Under the pieces are notes generated by a model that was given only the letters and a program-made list of their open reading frames with translations, ran no database searches and had not been told where the DNA came from. Position numbers and translations under genes: made by a program. A stretch of DNA of 64,000 nucleotides from Butyrivibrio sp. (GTDB lineage Bacteria; Bacillota; Clostridia; Lachnospirales; Lachnospiraceae): NCBI GenBank assembly GCA_015056495.1, contig SVGC01000017.1:20858-84857 (forward strand). Direction: 5' to 3'. Positions within the stretch are counted from its first letter, which is position 1; each line of letters begins with the position of its first letter. Below are positions 43,334 through 52,668 of this stretch, one piece after another.

Positions 43334-44245
43334 TTATTGGCATAGAGCCTTCATATCGGCTGGGATATCAGCTGTAAATAAAAGCTTTTGTCCGTTCATG
43401 GGATGGAAGATTTCTGTTTTATATGAATGCAGGGCGCATCTGGTCATACCGTGATTATCTGCAATGCCTTTTCCATATAATGTATCACCCAGGAGAGGGT
43501 GGCCAATATGACTCATATGAACCCTTATCTGATGAGTCCTACCAGTATAGAGGGAGAGCTTGATGAGACTATATCCATCATATTCTTTTAGAACTTCGTA
43601 ACCGGTTTTGGCGTATGAGCCATCATCTCTGACTTCCCGCAGGAGTTTTTCGTTAGGAACTCTGCCAATGGGGAGTTCTATGATTCCTTGCTTTTTATCC
43701 AGATGCCCTTCACAGAGAGCGAGGTATTCTTTGATTCTAAGTCCTTTTATGCTCTGGTGGCAGATGATCGCTGCAGAAGGTCTGTTTTTGGCAAAAATGA
43801 CAACGCCGGAGGTTTCTTTATCAAGCCTGCCAACAGCGCGCATTACGTGATACTCATTTTTTTGTTCGTAGTACCATGCAAGCCTATTGCTTACAGAGTC
43901 GGTGTAGTGACCATGGGATGGATGAACTACAATTCCGGCTTCTTTATTAATACATATGATGTCTTCATCTTCGTATATAATATCAAGGCTGCCCTGAACT
44001 GGAACAGTAATAGCACTGGTTTCACAGTTTTCATGCAGGACAATATTCAGTGTTTCACCGGGCTGCAGCATATATCTGACGTTTACATGTCTGCCATCAC
44101 AAGTGATCCCGTCCTCAAAAGCCTTGGCATGGCTTATTTCTCTTCTTGAGAGGTGCAGGATTTCTTTCATTACAGTCCTGACTTCAATAGGAGAGTCATT
44201 TTCATTAAGTTTGTAATCTAATTTTCTAATACTTTCAGTCATCAT
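43334..44245 (-). CDS. RluA family pseudouridine synthase
   Basis: 303-residue pseudouridine synthase (RluC/RluD type). N-terminal S4-like part (LHLSRREISHAKAFEDGITCDG), then the catalytic motif GRLDKETSGVVIFAKN and TGRTHQIRVHMSHIGHPLLGD signature. Acts on 23S rRNA or tRNA; the exact site cannot be inferred. It probably shares a transcript with dinB downstream. Confidence 0.93.
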   Translation of the reverse strand: MMTESIRKLDYKLNENDSPIEVRTVMKEILHLSRREISHAKAFEDGITCDGRHVNVRYMLQPGETLNIVLHENCETSAITVPVQGSLDIIYEDEDIICINKEAGIVVHPSHGHYTDSVSNRLAWYYEQKNEYHVMRAVGRLDKETSGVVIFAKNRPSAAIICHQSIKGLRIKEYLALCEGHLDKKQGIIELPIGRVPNEKLLREVRDDGSYAKTGYEVLKEYDGYSLIKLSLYTGRTHQIRVHMSHIGHPLLGDTLYGKGIADNHGMTRCALHSYKTEIFHPMNGQKLLFTADIPADMKALCQ

Positions 44246-44507
44246 AAAATATATATTATGTTTAATTTATTTTTTGTTCAATACTAATAGCTTTGATTTT
44301 GTGAAAAACTCTGTTCATAAGTGTTTTGAGATGTGCTTGAAAAATTTATATTTTGAATATCGTTAGTTTATATTTATTTTAGTATTTTTCGTTACAATAT
44401 AAGTACATTTAGAACAACATGTACTTGATTAATCTATCATAAAATAATATGATAAAACTAAGAAAAACTGTAAATATGATTATGCAGTTGTCATGAGGGG
44501 TGTTCTT

Positions 44508-45083
44508 ATGAAAGTTAAAGTTATGAGTAAAAAATTTAAACGTGTAATTTCAACTGTTGTAACTGTTGCACTTCTTGTAGCTGTAGCAGCATGTAGTAAG
44601 ACTCAGAATCCTACTGTTGATGATTCTGCTGCACTTAGAGGTGCTGATGAGGGCGCTGGTGAGATCTGGATTGATGATGAGCAGATAGCACTTGCTGCAG
44701 AAGGAGAGTCAGACCAGGCACTTCTTGATATGGCCAAGGCTGCATTTAATCTTGTTAATCAGCAGAGAGCCAACGCTGGTCTGTCAACACTTGAGTGGAG
44801 TACCGGTCTTGAGGATTGCGCAAGGGTTAGATCACAGGAGATCGTTACTACATGGTCACATACAAGACCTAATGGAACTGACTGGTGGACTGTTAACAGT
44901 AACATCATGTATGGTGAGAATCTTGCCAAGCTGTATGGTTCAGCAGATTCTTGTGTAGCAGCATGGATGGCATCTCCAACACATGCAGCTAACATCATGG
45001 ATGGAAGCTTCAGAACAATGGCTATCTATATTCATAGAACATCAGATGGCAATCTTTACTGGGCTCAGGAATTTGGTTATTGA
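44508..45083 (+). CDS. CAP-domain (SCP/PR1) lipoprotein
   Basis: 191-residue secreted protein with signal peptide and lipobox (VAVAAC), acidic linker, then a CAP domain: FNLVNQQRANAGLSTLEW, TTWSHTRPNGTDWWTV, NIMYGENLAK and SPTHAANIM, with the His/Glu/His/Glu cavity residues. Similar to YkwD-type proteins of Firmicutes. GAGGGG precedes ATG 44508 by 7 nt (44493 is an upstream alternative). Upstream 44246-44507 is AT-rich intergenic DNA with no gene; a promoter is expected but not located. Confidence 0.9.
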   Translation: MKVKVMSKKFKRVISTVVTVALLVAVAACSKTQNPTVDDSAALRGADEGAGEIWIDDEQIALAAEGESDQALLDMAKAAFNLVNQQRANAGLSTLEWSTGLEDCARVRSQEIVTTWSHTRPNGTDWWTVNSNIMYGENLAKLYGSADSCVAAWMASPTHAANIMDGSFRTMAIYIHRTSDGNLYWAQEFGY

Positions 45084-45115
45084 TCATTGAGTTATACAAA
45101 AGAACTACAAGTGCT

Positions 45116-45136
45116 GAGCAGGAATTTTTTCTGCTC
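45116..45136 (+). terminator. Weak hairpin after CAP gene
   Basis: GAGCAG (45116-45121) pairs with CTGCTC (45131-45136); T-run lies in the loop region, so a weak terminator only. Confidence 0.35.
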
Positions 45137-45228
45137 CAGTTAATAGTTAATACGTTATCATAATAAAGTTATTCTCAAATCTTGCTATCTTAAAAAAGAA
45201 AATATAAGTTAACGTTATTTAATGGAAG

Positions 45229-45260
45229 GCCTTCGCGAAGATTGTTCGTGAAGGCTTTTT
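45229..45260 (+). terminator. Terminator upstream of polysaccharide operon
   Basis: GCCTTCGCGAA (45229-45239) with TTCGTGAAGGC (45245-45255), one G-U pair, followed by TTTTT. It stops transcription from the CAP gene side. Confidence 0.85.
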
Positions 45261-45709
45261 ATTTTCTTTGATGAGATAATTTATTGTCACAATAACGCGC
45301 ATAAGCAAGAACAGTGCAGTTTTCTGTTTGAAGTCACAAGAATACATACAAATTAGATAACTAATAGGCCTTTACTGAATATTCCCAGAACTACGGGCTA
45401 AAGTCTGAATTATCGGGTAATACATGAATTGAAGCAAAAAAATCAGATAATAAGGATATTGATAATAGTATTTTTAGTTTTATTGATATTTTTTTGATTT
45501 ATCCATAGCAGTAGTTCCCCTTAAACTATAAGGCATAAATGCTAAATGATAGCCTTGAAGCAAGCGATTTTTCAATGAAACTGACGAATTATTAAAAAAA
45601 AATAAAAAATAGCAAAATGTGGGCAATCTGGAGCAAAAAGTGAGTAGTCAAAAAGTTAACAATCATTATGATATTTCAATAGAAAGAAGTTCAGGAGTAA
45701 ATTGAAAAA
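45261..45709 (+). other. Long AT-rich leader region of the polysaccharide operon
   Basis: 449 bp with no gene on either strand. It must hold the promoter and 5' leader of the operon. I see no clear consensus promoter, no c-di-GMP or other riboswitch I recognise; there are A-tracts (45591-45608) and a small hairpin around AAGGC (45528) / GCCTT (45552). Confidence 0.5.
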
Positions 45710-46456
45710 ATGAATAATGAGTTTTTAGCTATTTCTGAGGAAGACGATGAAATTGATTTAGCAGAAGTCTTCTTTGTTCTAAGAAGCCATCTTTTAGCAA
45801 TTATCGCATGTTTTGTAATGGGGGCAGGCATCGCATTTGCTTATACTATGTTTTTAGTACAGCCTTTATATACATCATCTTCAATGATCTATATATTTTC
45901 CAAAACTACATCCGTAACATCAGCTATTGATCTGCAGATAGGATCTCAGTTGACAGTTGATTTTGAGATATTAGGTACCAGCAGACCTGTAATTGAGAAA
46001 GTAATAAAAGATTTAAATCTTGATACAGATTATGAAACACTAGTAAATACTATTGATATCACTAATCCAACAAGCTCACGTATCATCAAGATTACTGTAG
46101 AAAATACTGATCCTCAGCTTGCTTGTGACATTGCCAATGCTCTAGCTGACGATCTTGCAGCCCGAGTTGCAGAGGTTATTGATACAACTAAGCCTTCATC
46201 AGTAGAAGAAGCAGTGCCTGCATCTAAGCCTACAAGCCCTAGTAAGAGTAAAAATACTGCTCTTGGAGCAATACTTGGCATGCTGCTTGCAATTGCAGTG
46301 ATCCTTATCCGTTATTACAGTGATATGTCCATCAGAGATGAAGACGATGTCAGAAAGTATCTTGGTCTGGGAACTCTTGCTTCAATTCCTTATGAGAAGA
46401 GCATTGAAGGAGAGCTTACAGGTAAGAATGATAAGAAAGCCAAGAAGAGAAGATAA
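45710..46456 (+). CDS. Wzz/CapA-type chain-length determinant
   Basis: 248-residue tyrosine-kinase modulator / polysaccharide co-polymerase. N-terminal acidic stretch, TM1 (about 27-50), extracytoplasmic domain with LYTSSSMIYIF start, and TM2 (about 180-198) with Pro/Ser-rich motif KPTSPSK. The cytoplasmic end is short and basic. In Firmicutes this protein stimulates the separate BY-kinase, encoded 3.3 kb downstream. First gene of the operon. Confidence 0.9.
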   Translation: MNNEFLAISEEDDEIDLAEVFFVLRSHLLAIIACFVMGAGIAFAYTMFLVQPLYTSSSMIYIFSKTTSVTSAIDLQIGSQLTVDFEILGTSRPVIEKVIKDLNLDTDYETLVNTIDITNPTSSRIIKITVENTDPQLACDIANALADDLAARVAEVIDTTKPSSVEEAVPASKPTSPSKSKNTALGAILGMLLAIAVILIRYYSDMSIRDEDDVRKYLGLGTLASIPYEKSIEGELTGKNDKKAKKRR

Positions 46457-47259
46457 TGAGTAAAAGAAAATACATTTTTATCATCTGTCTTCTTGTAGTA
46501 GCAGTTGGTGCTGCATTTGCAGGTTATTATATAGCCGAGGGTATGTACAGTAAGAGTACTGTAGCTGACATGCAGGAAATAGCACATACTGAGGATAGTA
46601 CTGATATAGAAGGTTCAGATAGTGCAGAGGAAGAGACGTCAGTTGATTCTACAGAAGAATATCAAGCTACTGTAGATATTGCGGCGCTTCAAGAGACTAA
46701 CCCTGATATATTTGCTTGGATTAATATTCCTGATACTGATATTGATTATCCAATAGTTCAGCATCCTACAGATGATTCATATTATTTAAAACATGGCGCC
46801 AATGGTATGTATTCAACCTATGGCTGTCCATTTATAGAACTGTCAGATTCACAGACGTTTCTGGAGTTCAACACCATTATCTATGGACATAATATGAATG
46901 ATGGCTCAATGTTTGCGCCATTACATGATTATGAAGATAAAGATTTCTACGATGAACATCGTGAGATTTTTATATACACTGCAGATCATACATTTACGTA
47001 TGAGGTATTTGCAGCGGTTATGTATTCAGACATACATATACCATATTATTTTGACGATACACTTGAATCTGATAGAACTGCTTTCCTTGATTCGCTTACA
47101 GAAGATATAGTTCAGGACAGAAGTATTATTTCTGAAGACATTAGTGTTACAGAAGATGATTGCATCATTACATTAAGTACTTGTGATAAGACACTTCGTA
47201 GTAACAGATATCTGGTAGTTGCAGTTTTGACTCAAATTGATGGACAGGATGCCAGGTAA
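46456..47259 (+). CDS. Class B sortase
   Basis: 267-residue membrane-anchored cysteine transpeptidase. N-terminal TM (about 5-27), Ser/Glu-rich stalk, catalytic His H145 (YGHNMNDGSMFAPLHDY), Cys C243 in TLSTC and Arg R251. The extended GSMFAPLHDY segment and spacing are class B features. Start overlaps wzz stop by 1 bp. Candidate substrate: the SPRTG protein two genes downstream. Confidence 0.92.
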   Translation: MSKRKYIFIICLLVVAVGAAFAGYYIAEGMYSKSTVADMQEIAHTEDSTDIEGSDSAEEETSVDSTEEYQATVDIAALQETNPDIFAWINIPDTDIDYPIVQHPTDDSYYLKHGANGMYSTYGCPFIELSDSQTFLEFNTIIYGHNMNDGSMFAPLHDYEDKDFYDEHREIFIYTADHTFTYEVFAAVMYSDIHIPYYFDDTLESDRTAFLDSLTEDIVQDRSIISEDISVTEDDCIITLSTCDKTLRSNRYLVVAVLTQIDGQDAR

Positions 47260-47263
47260 AAGG

Positions 47264-48280
47264 ATGAATATAAGAAAGATGATCCTCCTATGCGCCATCG
47301 TAGTTGGCGTTACTGGAATAGCCGGTATAGGAGGGTTTTTATTTGCCAGTAAACAGAATAATGTTGTCAGACGAGCAGATGCGGATAGCAGTATCAGTAG
47401 CGATGCCAGTAGTGAAGCATCCTCCGATGGCCTGATTAAGGATTCCTTTGATGGGAGCGTTACTTATAACGGCGTCAGATATGAGTACAACACAGCTATT
47501 GATACAGTGCTATTTCTGGGCGTTGATAATAGTGATCAGTCTAGAGAGGGCATCGGTATTACAGAAGGTGGCAGAAGTGATGCCATCATTCTTTTTGTTA
47601 TAGACAATGAGAATAAGTTGATAACTCCTCTTGAGATCAGTAGAGATACCATGGTCTCAGTTGATATATATGATAATGAAGGCAATTACCTGACTCAGGG
47701 AATTGAACAGCTTACAATGCAGTATTCATACGGCACAAGCCCAAGAAATGCTTGTAATCTGACTAAAGAAAAGGTTTCAGATCTCTTATTCCGTACCAGA
47801 ATAGACAGTGTTGTATCGCTGACTATGGACGGAATAGCACCGGTTGTAGATGCCATCGGCGGTGTAACGCTTACGCTTACAACTGATGAGACTGACATAG
47901 ATCCTTCTTACACAGAAGGGGCAACTATCCACCTTGATGGGGAAGCTGCAACAGCGTTTGTTCATACTCGTGATATTACAACACGAGGAAGTAACAACGA
48001 TAGAATGTCGAGACAGACACAATTTATGCTTGCTTTGTTTCAGACAATTACTAAAAATGGGAATTCTGTCTTGGAGACCATGGAATCAGCGGCAGCTGAC
48101 TATCTCTATGAAGACATTGACGCAGATACAATGAAACATTTTACTGAGTATGACTATTCAGGAACAGTCCTGACGCTACCTGGTGAAAATGTTGCTGGAG
48201 ATCTCCATGATGAATTCTATGTGGATGGAGATAAACTTACGGAGATCGTGCTGGATCTTTTCTATAAAGAGGCTGAATGA
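47264..48280 (+). CDS. LytR-CpsA-Psr (LCP) family glycopolymer ligase
   Basis: 338-residue LCP protein: N-terminal TM (IRKMILLCAIVVGVTGIAGIGGFLF), Ser/Asp linker, LCP domain (TVLFLGVDNSDQ, GGRSDAIILFVID, EISRDTMV, YGTSPRNACNL, VTMDGI-type LTMDGIAPVVDAIGGV, FVHTRDITTRGSNNDRMSRQTQ). LCP enzymes transfer polysaccharide from undecaprenyl pyrophosphate to peptidoglycan. Start uncertain: ATG 47240, 47249 or 47264 in frame; 47264 has AAAAGG but very short spacing and follows the sortase stop by 4 nt. Confidence 0.9.
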   Translation: MNIRKMILLCAIVVGVTGIAGIGGFLFASKQNNVVRRADADSSISSDASSEASSDGLIKDSFDGSVTYNGVRYEYNTAIDTVLFLGVDNSDQSREGIGITEGGRSDAIILFVIDNENKLITPLEISRDTMVSVDIYDNEGNYLTQGIEQLTMQYSYGTSPRNACNLTKEKVSDLLFRTRIDSVVSLTMDGIAPVVDAIGGVTLTLTTDETDIDPSYTEGATIHLDGEAATAFVHTRDITTRGSNNDRMSRQTQFMLALFQTITKNGNSVLETMESAAADYLYEDIDADTMKHFTEYDYSGTVLTLPGENVAGDLHDEFYVDGDKLTEIVLDLFYKEAE

Positions 48281-48320
48281 TTTTCGTATGTTTTTCTTAA
48301 TAATATAAAGGAGTAAAAGT

Positions 48321-48962
48321 ATGAAAAAGGGAAAAGTTTTAACTCTTGCTGCAGCAGCTCTTATGACTGTTAGCCTTGCATTTCCTACTCAGGTATATGC
48401 AACTAGCAGAACAACAACTACAGAGCTTACAGGTGCTCAGGTACTTGGTGCTACAAGAACAGCTGTTATCGGTGAAGATGTAACAGCATCTCAGATAACA
48501 GATCAGACTGCTATCAATGGTCTTAAAGACATGGATAGCGTTGCAACTCTTGTTAGCGAGACACCTGGTGTTGACCTTAAGGCAGATGAAATCTCAATCC
48601 TTGACAGCATGGAAATCACACTTGCTGATGGAGTGGAAGTTTCAGAAGCAAACCCACTTTATCTTACATTTTCATTTCCTGGTGTTACAGCCAATACAAA
48701 GGCTTTTGTATTGCACTTTGTAAATGGTGCTTGGCAGGTTGAGGAGACAACTGTTGCTGATGGTACAATCACAGGTAAGTTCACAAGCTTCTCACCAGTA
48801 GCTATCGTTGTTGAGACATCTACTCTTAATTCATCTGTTCTTGGTTCTGACAGAGCAACGTCACCTAGAACAGGCGATTCAAGCAGAGTAGTAATTATGC
48901 TTGCAGTAGCAGCAGCTCTTTGCGGCGGCTGTGTAGCAGCTAGGAAAAAAGTATTTGCATGA
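48321..48962 (+). CDS. Cell-wall-anchored surface protein with SPRTG sorting signal
   Basis: 213-residue secreted protein: Sec signal peptide (residues about 1-27, ending QVYA), a folded region with FSFPGVTANTKAFVLHFVNGAW and TGKFTSFSPVAIVV motifs common to Lachnospiraceae surface proteins, then sorting signal S181-P-R-T-G185, a hydrophobic helix and terminal RKK. SPXTG is the class of signal recognised by clostridial SrtB. Overlaps the next gene by 4 bp (ATGA). Good RBS AAAGGAG. Confidence 0.85.
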   Translation: MKKGKVLTLAAAALMTVSLAFPTQVYATSRTTTTELTGAQVLGATRTAVIGEDVTASQITDQTAINGLKDMDSVATLVSETPGVDLKADEISILDSMEITLADGVEVSEANPLYLTFSFPGVTANTKAFVLHFVNGAWQVEETTVADGTITGKFTSFSPVAIVVETSTLNSSVLGSDRATSPRTGDSSRVVIMLAVAAALCGGCVAARKKVFA

Positions 48963-49750
48963 GACAACTAAAGCAGATTCCTGCTTTGGCTGATCTACAT
49001 TGCCACCTTATTCCTTATGTAGACGATGGGGCATCCGATATGGATGACTCCAAACGTCTCATTAATGAGGAATACAATCAGGGTGTGCGGCACATAGTGA
49101 TGACCGCGCACCTTAGATATGGCTATTTTGATACGCCTGTTTATTTAGTAGGAAGGCAATTTGATCAGTTAAAGTTATGGATCAAAGAGAATTTTACAGA
49201 TTTAAAAGTTGAATATAGCAGGGAATATTACTGTGATGACAGGTTGCTCACCTTGCTGGATGGCTATGGAAAAAAGGTAAAAGAAGTAGCTTATGATAAC
49301 AAAAAATACTGTCCACAGAATGAAATTATTCCTTTTGGAACAAATATATGTATTCTTTTGGAGTTTTCTTCAAACAGGATTCAAAAGGATTTGATAATTA
49401 CTGCTGTCAATAAAGCATTTAATGCGGGGCTTACACCTGTTATTGCACATGTAGAGAGATATCCGATCATACAAAAGCATCCTGAATTTATTCAGAAATG
49501 TATTGATGCTGGTGCTTATATACAGGTAAATGCTGATTCAATCATAGGATCAGAAAATAAAATACGATGTCAGACAGCCCGTGAACTTATAAATATGGGT
49601 GCCGTTGATGTTGTTTCATCTGATGCACATGACCCTCTGATCCGAAAGCCTAATCTACTAAAATGCTACAAGTATTTGAAATCCAAATATGGAGCATACG
49701 AAGCAGATAAGTTAATGCACGATAATATGTATTACCTGTTAGAAGGCTGA
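48959..49750 (+). CDS. CpsB/YwqE-type PHP-domain protein-tyrosine phosphatase
   Basis: 263-residue PHP-domain manganese phosphatase that counteracts the tyrosine kinase of the capsule/EPS pathway. Metal-binding motifs ADLHCHLIPYVDDGASDM, HIVMTAHLRYG, IAHVERYP, and VSSDAHDP. The start overlaps the SPRTG gene stop, so translation is coupled. Confidence 0.9.
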   Translation: MRQLKQIPALADLHCHLIPYVDDGASDMDDSKRLINEEYNQGVRHIVMTAHLRYGYFDTPVYLVGRQFDQLKLWIKENFTDLKVEYSREYYCDDRLLTLLDGYGKKVKEVAYDNKKYCPQNEIIPFGTNICILLEFSSNRIQKDLIITAVNKAFNAGLTPVIAHVERYPIIQKHPEFIQKCIDAGAYIQVNADSIIGSENKIRCQTARELINMGAVDVVSSDAHDPLIRKPNLLKCYKYLKSKYGAYEADKLMHDNMYYLLEG

Positions 49751-49779
49751 TGGATAGATAGAATTAAGGAGTTTATTTG

Positions 49780-50490
49780 ATGTTAGAAATAAAACTTGAA
49801 AAGAAAAATCTACCTTTTGCAATGGTAGAAGAAATCAAAAATTTAAGAACAGGTATTACTTTTAGTGGAGATAATATCAAGACAGTAATGTTTACCAGTT
49901 GTACTCCTAATGAAGGTAAGAGCACTGTTTCTATTGAAACTGCAAGAGCTTTTGCTGAGCTTGGTAAGAAAGTATTATATATTGATTGCGATCTTCGTAA
50001 ATCAATACTAAGACGTAAGCTTGTTCATGGATCAGTCAAGAGAGGTCTAACACATTACCTTACAGGTCAGAATCAGATTGAAGATATTATATACAAGAAC
50101 ACTGCTGGTACTGATGATGTAGAGTTCTATGTGATCCCAGCAGGTCCAAGTTCCAACAGCCCTACAGAGCTTTTATCATCTGAAAAATTCAGTAATCTGC
50201 TGCATGCAGTAAAAGATGAGTATGACATTGTAGTGATTGATACACCTCCTCTTGGAAGTGTTGTTGATGCATCAATTGTTGGAAAACTCTGTGATGGATC
50301 AATCATCATTGTTGAAGCTGGAAATGCTAATTACAAGGTCGTGCAAAAAGTAAGGGACAAGCTGATAGCTTCTAATTCAAGGATACTTGGCGTAGTACTT
50401 AATAAAGTAGATAAGTCCAAGAAGAGCTATGGCTATTATAAATATGGTAGCAAGTATGGCTACGGCGAAAATTATGGATATGGTGAGTAA
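49780..50490 (+). CDS. CpsD/CapB-type tyrosine kinase (BY-kinase)
   Basis: 236-residue cytoplasmic BY-kinase. Walker A TPNEGKST (K47), Walker A' LYIDCDLRKS, Walker B VVIDTPPLGSVVDAS, and a C-terminal Tyr cluster (KYGSKYGYGENYGYG), the autophosphorylation tail. Works with the Wzz-like modulator and the PHP phosphatase. ATG 49780 preferred over TTG 49777 (AAGGAG 8 nt upstream). Confidence 0.93.
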   Translation: MLEIKLEKKNLPFAMVEEIKNLRTGITFSGDNIKTVMFTSCTPNEGKSTVSIETARAFAELGKKVLYIDCDLRKSILRRKLVHGSVKRGLTHYLTGQNQIEDIIYKNTAGTDDVEFYVIPAGPSSNSPTELLSSEKFSNLLHAVKDEYDIVVIDTPPLGSVVDASIVGKLCDGSIIIVEAGNANYKVVQKVRDKLIASNSRILGVVLNKVDKSKKSYGYYKYGSKYGYGENYGYGE

Positions 50491-50562
50491 TTTAATTGTT
50501 TTAATTTGAGGGGTGCAATTAACGTTAGACGAGAAAATGTTATGCAGTGGGGAACGTTAGGC

Positions 50563-51024
50563 ATGGATAAAAAAATTAAAGTTTGCTTAGTTGGTTCATC
50601 AGGTGGTCATCTGACACACCTGTATATGCTCAAGTCTTTTTGGGAAAATAAAGAAAGATTTTGGGTAACTTTTGATAAAGAGGATGCAAGAAGTCTTTTG
50701 AAAGATGAAAAGATGTATCCTGCATATTATCCTTCTAATCGTAGTATTAAGGCTCTTGTGATCAATACTATAAGAGCAATAAAGATATTACATAAGGAGC
50801 ATCCTGATCTTATAGTATCTTCTGGAGCAGCTCCTGCTATTCCTTTTTTCTGGATTGGCAAATTAATGGGAATAAAAACCATTTATATAGAGGTCTTTGA
50901 CCGAATTGATAAGCCTACAATTACCGGAAAACTATGTTATCCGGTTGCAGATAAATTTTTTGTTGAATGGGAAGAAATGAAAAAGGTATATCCTAAAGCA
51001 GATAACCTTGGGAGCATATTTTAA
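50563..51024 (+). CDS. PssD/Alg14-like glycosyltransferase subunit
   Basis: Membrane-associated partner of a two-subunit glycosyltransferase (Alg13/14, PssD/PssE, Cps14F/G). About 153 residues with VGSSGGHLTHLY near the N-terminus, a membrane-binding helix (VINTIRAIKIL) and SSGAAPAIPFFWIGKL. Start: ATG 50563 follows GGGGA by 9 nt, earlier in-frame starts at 50506 and 50542 seem less likely. Anchors PssE (next gene). Confidence 0.85.
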   Translation: MDKKIKVCLVGSSGGHLTHLYMLKSFWENKERFWVTFDKEDARSLLKDEKMYPAYYPSNRSIKALVINTIRAIKILHKEHPDLIVSSGAAPAIPFFWIGKLMGIKTIYIEVFDRIDKPTITGKLCYPVADKFFVEWEEMKKVYPKADNLGSIF

Positions 51025-51042
51025 AGAGCGGGGAATGGAAAA

Positions 51043-51534
51043 ATGATATTTGTAACGGTTGGCACACATGAACAGGCATTTAACAGATTAGTACAGTATA
51101 TGGACGAATGGGCTCACGAGCATGATGAAGAGGTAGTAATGCAGGTAGGATTTTCTACATACGAGCCAAAGTATTCAACATGGAAAAAAATGTTTTCATA
51201 TCAGGAGATGATTAAATATATTAACGAGGCGCGTATTGTAATTACACATGGCGGGCCTAGTTCGTTTATAATGCCGCTTCAGGTGGGAAAAGTGCCTATC
51301 GTTGTTCCTAGGAAAAAACAATATGATGAGCATGTAAATGATCATCAGGTCACCTTTTGCGAAGCAGTAAAAAATCGATTAAAGAATATCATTCTTGTTG
51401 AAGATGAGAAGGAACTCGAAGCTACTATTGATAACTATTATTCTATTGTTGATAGTATGACAGTCACACAGCAGAGTAATAATTCTAGATTCTGTGCTGC
51501 TTTTGAAAAAAGTGTTGAGGAATTGGTAAGTTAA
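51043..51534 (+). CDS. PssE/Alg13-like glycosyltransferase catalytic subunit
   Basis: 163-residue GT-B C-terminal-like domain (IFVTVGTHEQAFNRLV, ITHGGPSSFIMPLQ, VPIVVPRKKQYDEHVNDHQ) that binds the UDP-sugar. With the preceding gene it likely adds the second sugar to the lipid-linked primer, as in Cps14F/G. Overlaps the next gene by 1 bp. Confidence 0.88.
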   Translation: MIFVTVGTHEQAFNRLVQYMDEWAHEHDEEVVMQVGFSTYEPKYSTWKKMFSYQEMIKYINEARIVITHGGPSSFIMPLQVGKVPIVVPRKKQYDEHVNDHQVTFCEAVKNRLKNIILVEDEKELEATIDNYYSIVDSMTVTQQSNNSRFCAAFEKSVEELVS

Positions 51535-52649
51535 TGAAAAAAGTTGGAATTTTGTCAATGCAGAGAATTCAGAATTATGGTTCATTTCTGCAGGCATATG
51601 GTTTAAAAAGAATATTAGAAGATATTGGTTGTGAAGTACAGTTTGTTGATTATCATCCTGGTGAAACGTTGATTCCTGCCGATGGAGGAACTGGGATTGT
51701 CAGGAAAATATCTAAAGTTCTAGAGGTATTTAAATATTCTGCTCCTATCAAAGAAAAAATACGCTTTATTAAATACAAAAAGAACTATGCAACAAATTAT
51801 TACCCATATCTTGGAATCAATGATGATAAGAATTATTCTCCTAAAGTAGATGTGTTGGTGATTGGTTCAGATGAAGTGTTCAACTGTGTACAGAATAATA
51901 CCAATGTAGGTTTTTCACCTGAGCTTTTTGGCCAAAATAATAATGCAGGAAAACTAATTTCTTATGCAGCTTCTTTCGGCAATACCACTGAAGATAAGCT
52001 TATTGAATGTAATGTGAGAGATAAGGTTTCAACATGGCTTAACTCATTTGATGCTATTTCAGTTAGAGATAATAATAGTGCTGAAATAGTAAAGAGTCTG
52101 ACTGGTAAAGAGCCTTTTTATAATCTTGATCCAGTTCTTATGTTTGATTTTATTGGTAAATGTAAGGAAATACCTAAAAGTGTTCCTGAAAGTAAGTATA
52201 TGCTTTTGTATGGATATTCGGGCAGGTTTACTAAAAACGAATGTAAGGCAATAAGAAAATATGCTAATAGTAAAGGGTTAAAGATTTTTTGCATCGGTGG
52301 AGTTCAAGACTGTTGTGATAGATTTATTGATGTTAATCCATTTGAGGTAATAGCGTATTTTCAAAATGCTGATTGTGTTGTAACAGATACTTTTCATGGA
52401 ACTATTATGTCTGTCATAACTCATAGACAGTTTATTTCTGTAGTTAGAAAAAGTGGGTATGGAAATAGCCAAAAATTAACTGATTTATTAGATACTTTAG
52501 GACTTAGTAACAGAATTCTTCCATCGATGGATTTATTGGAAAACATAATTGAAGTAGAAGTAGACTATGAATTAGTCGATAAGAAAATATTATATGAGAG
52601 AAGTAGGACATATTCATATTTAGAAAGAGAAATATGTCATATAGAGTGA
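51534..52649 (+). CDS. Polysaccharide pyruvyl transferase family protein, copy 1
   Basis: 371-residue protein of the WcaK/CsaB-type pyruvyl transferase superfamily. MQRIQNYGSFLQAYGLKRILE, VIGSDEVFNC, LLYGYSGR, CVVTDTFHGTIMSVI are typical GT-B-like segments. Pyruvyl transferases add a pyruvate ketal from PEP to sugar, giving acidic glycans; not all family members do. Lies 19 bp before the FrhB-like gene and codon use is noticeably AT-rich from here on. Confidence 0.85.
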   Translation: MKKVGILSMQRIQNYGSFLQAYGLKRILEDIGCEVQFVDYHPGETLIPADGGTGIVRKISKVLEVFKYSAPIKEKIRFIKYKKNYATNYYPYLGINDDKNYSPKVDVLVIGSDEVFNCVQNNTNVGFSPELFGQNNNAGKLISYAASFGNTTEDKLIECNVRDKVSTWLNSFDAISVRDNNSAEIVKSLTGKEPFYNLDPVLMFDFIGKCKEIPKSVPESKYMLLYGYSGRFTKNECKAIRKYANSKGLKIFCIGGVQDCCDRFIDVNPFEVIAYFQNADCVVTDTFHGTIMSVITHRQFISVVRKSGYGNSQKLTDLLDTLGLSNRILPSMDLLENIIEVEVDYELVDKKILYERSRTYSYLEREICHIE

Positions 52650-52668
52650 TAATTAGTGGGGATTTAAT

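Noticed and set aside
45261..45709. c-di-GMP or other known riboswitch in the EPS leader
   Set aside because: I found no GEMM-type core or other known riboswitch consensus by eye.
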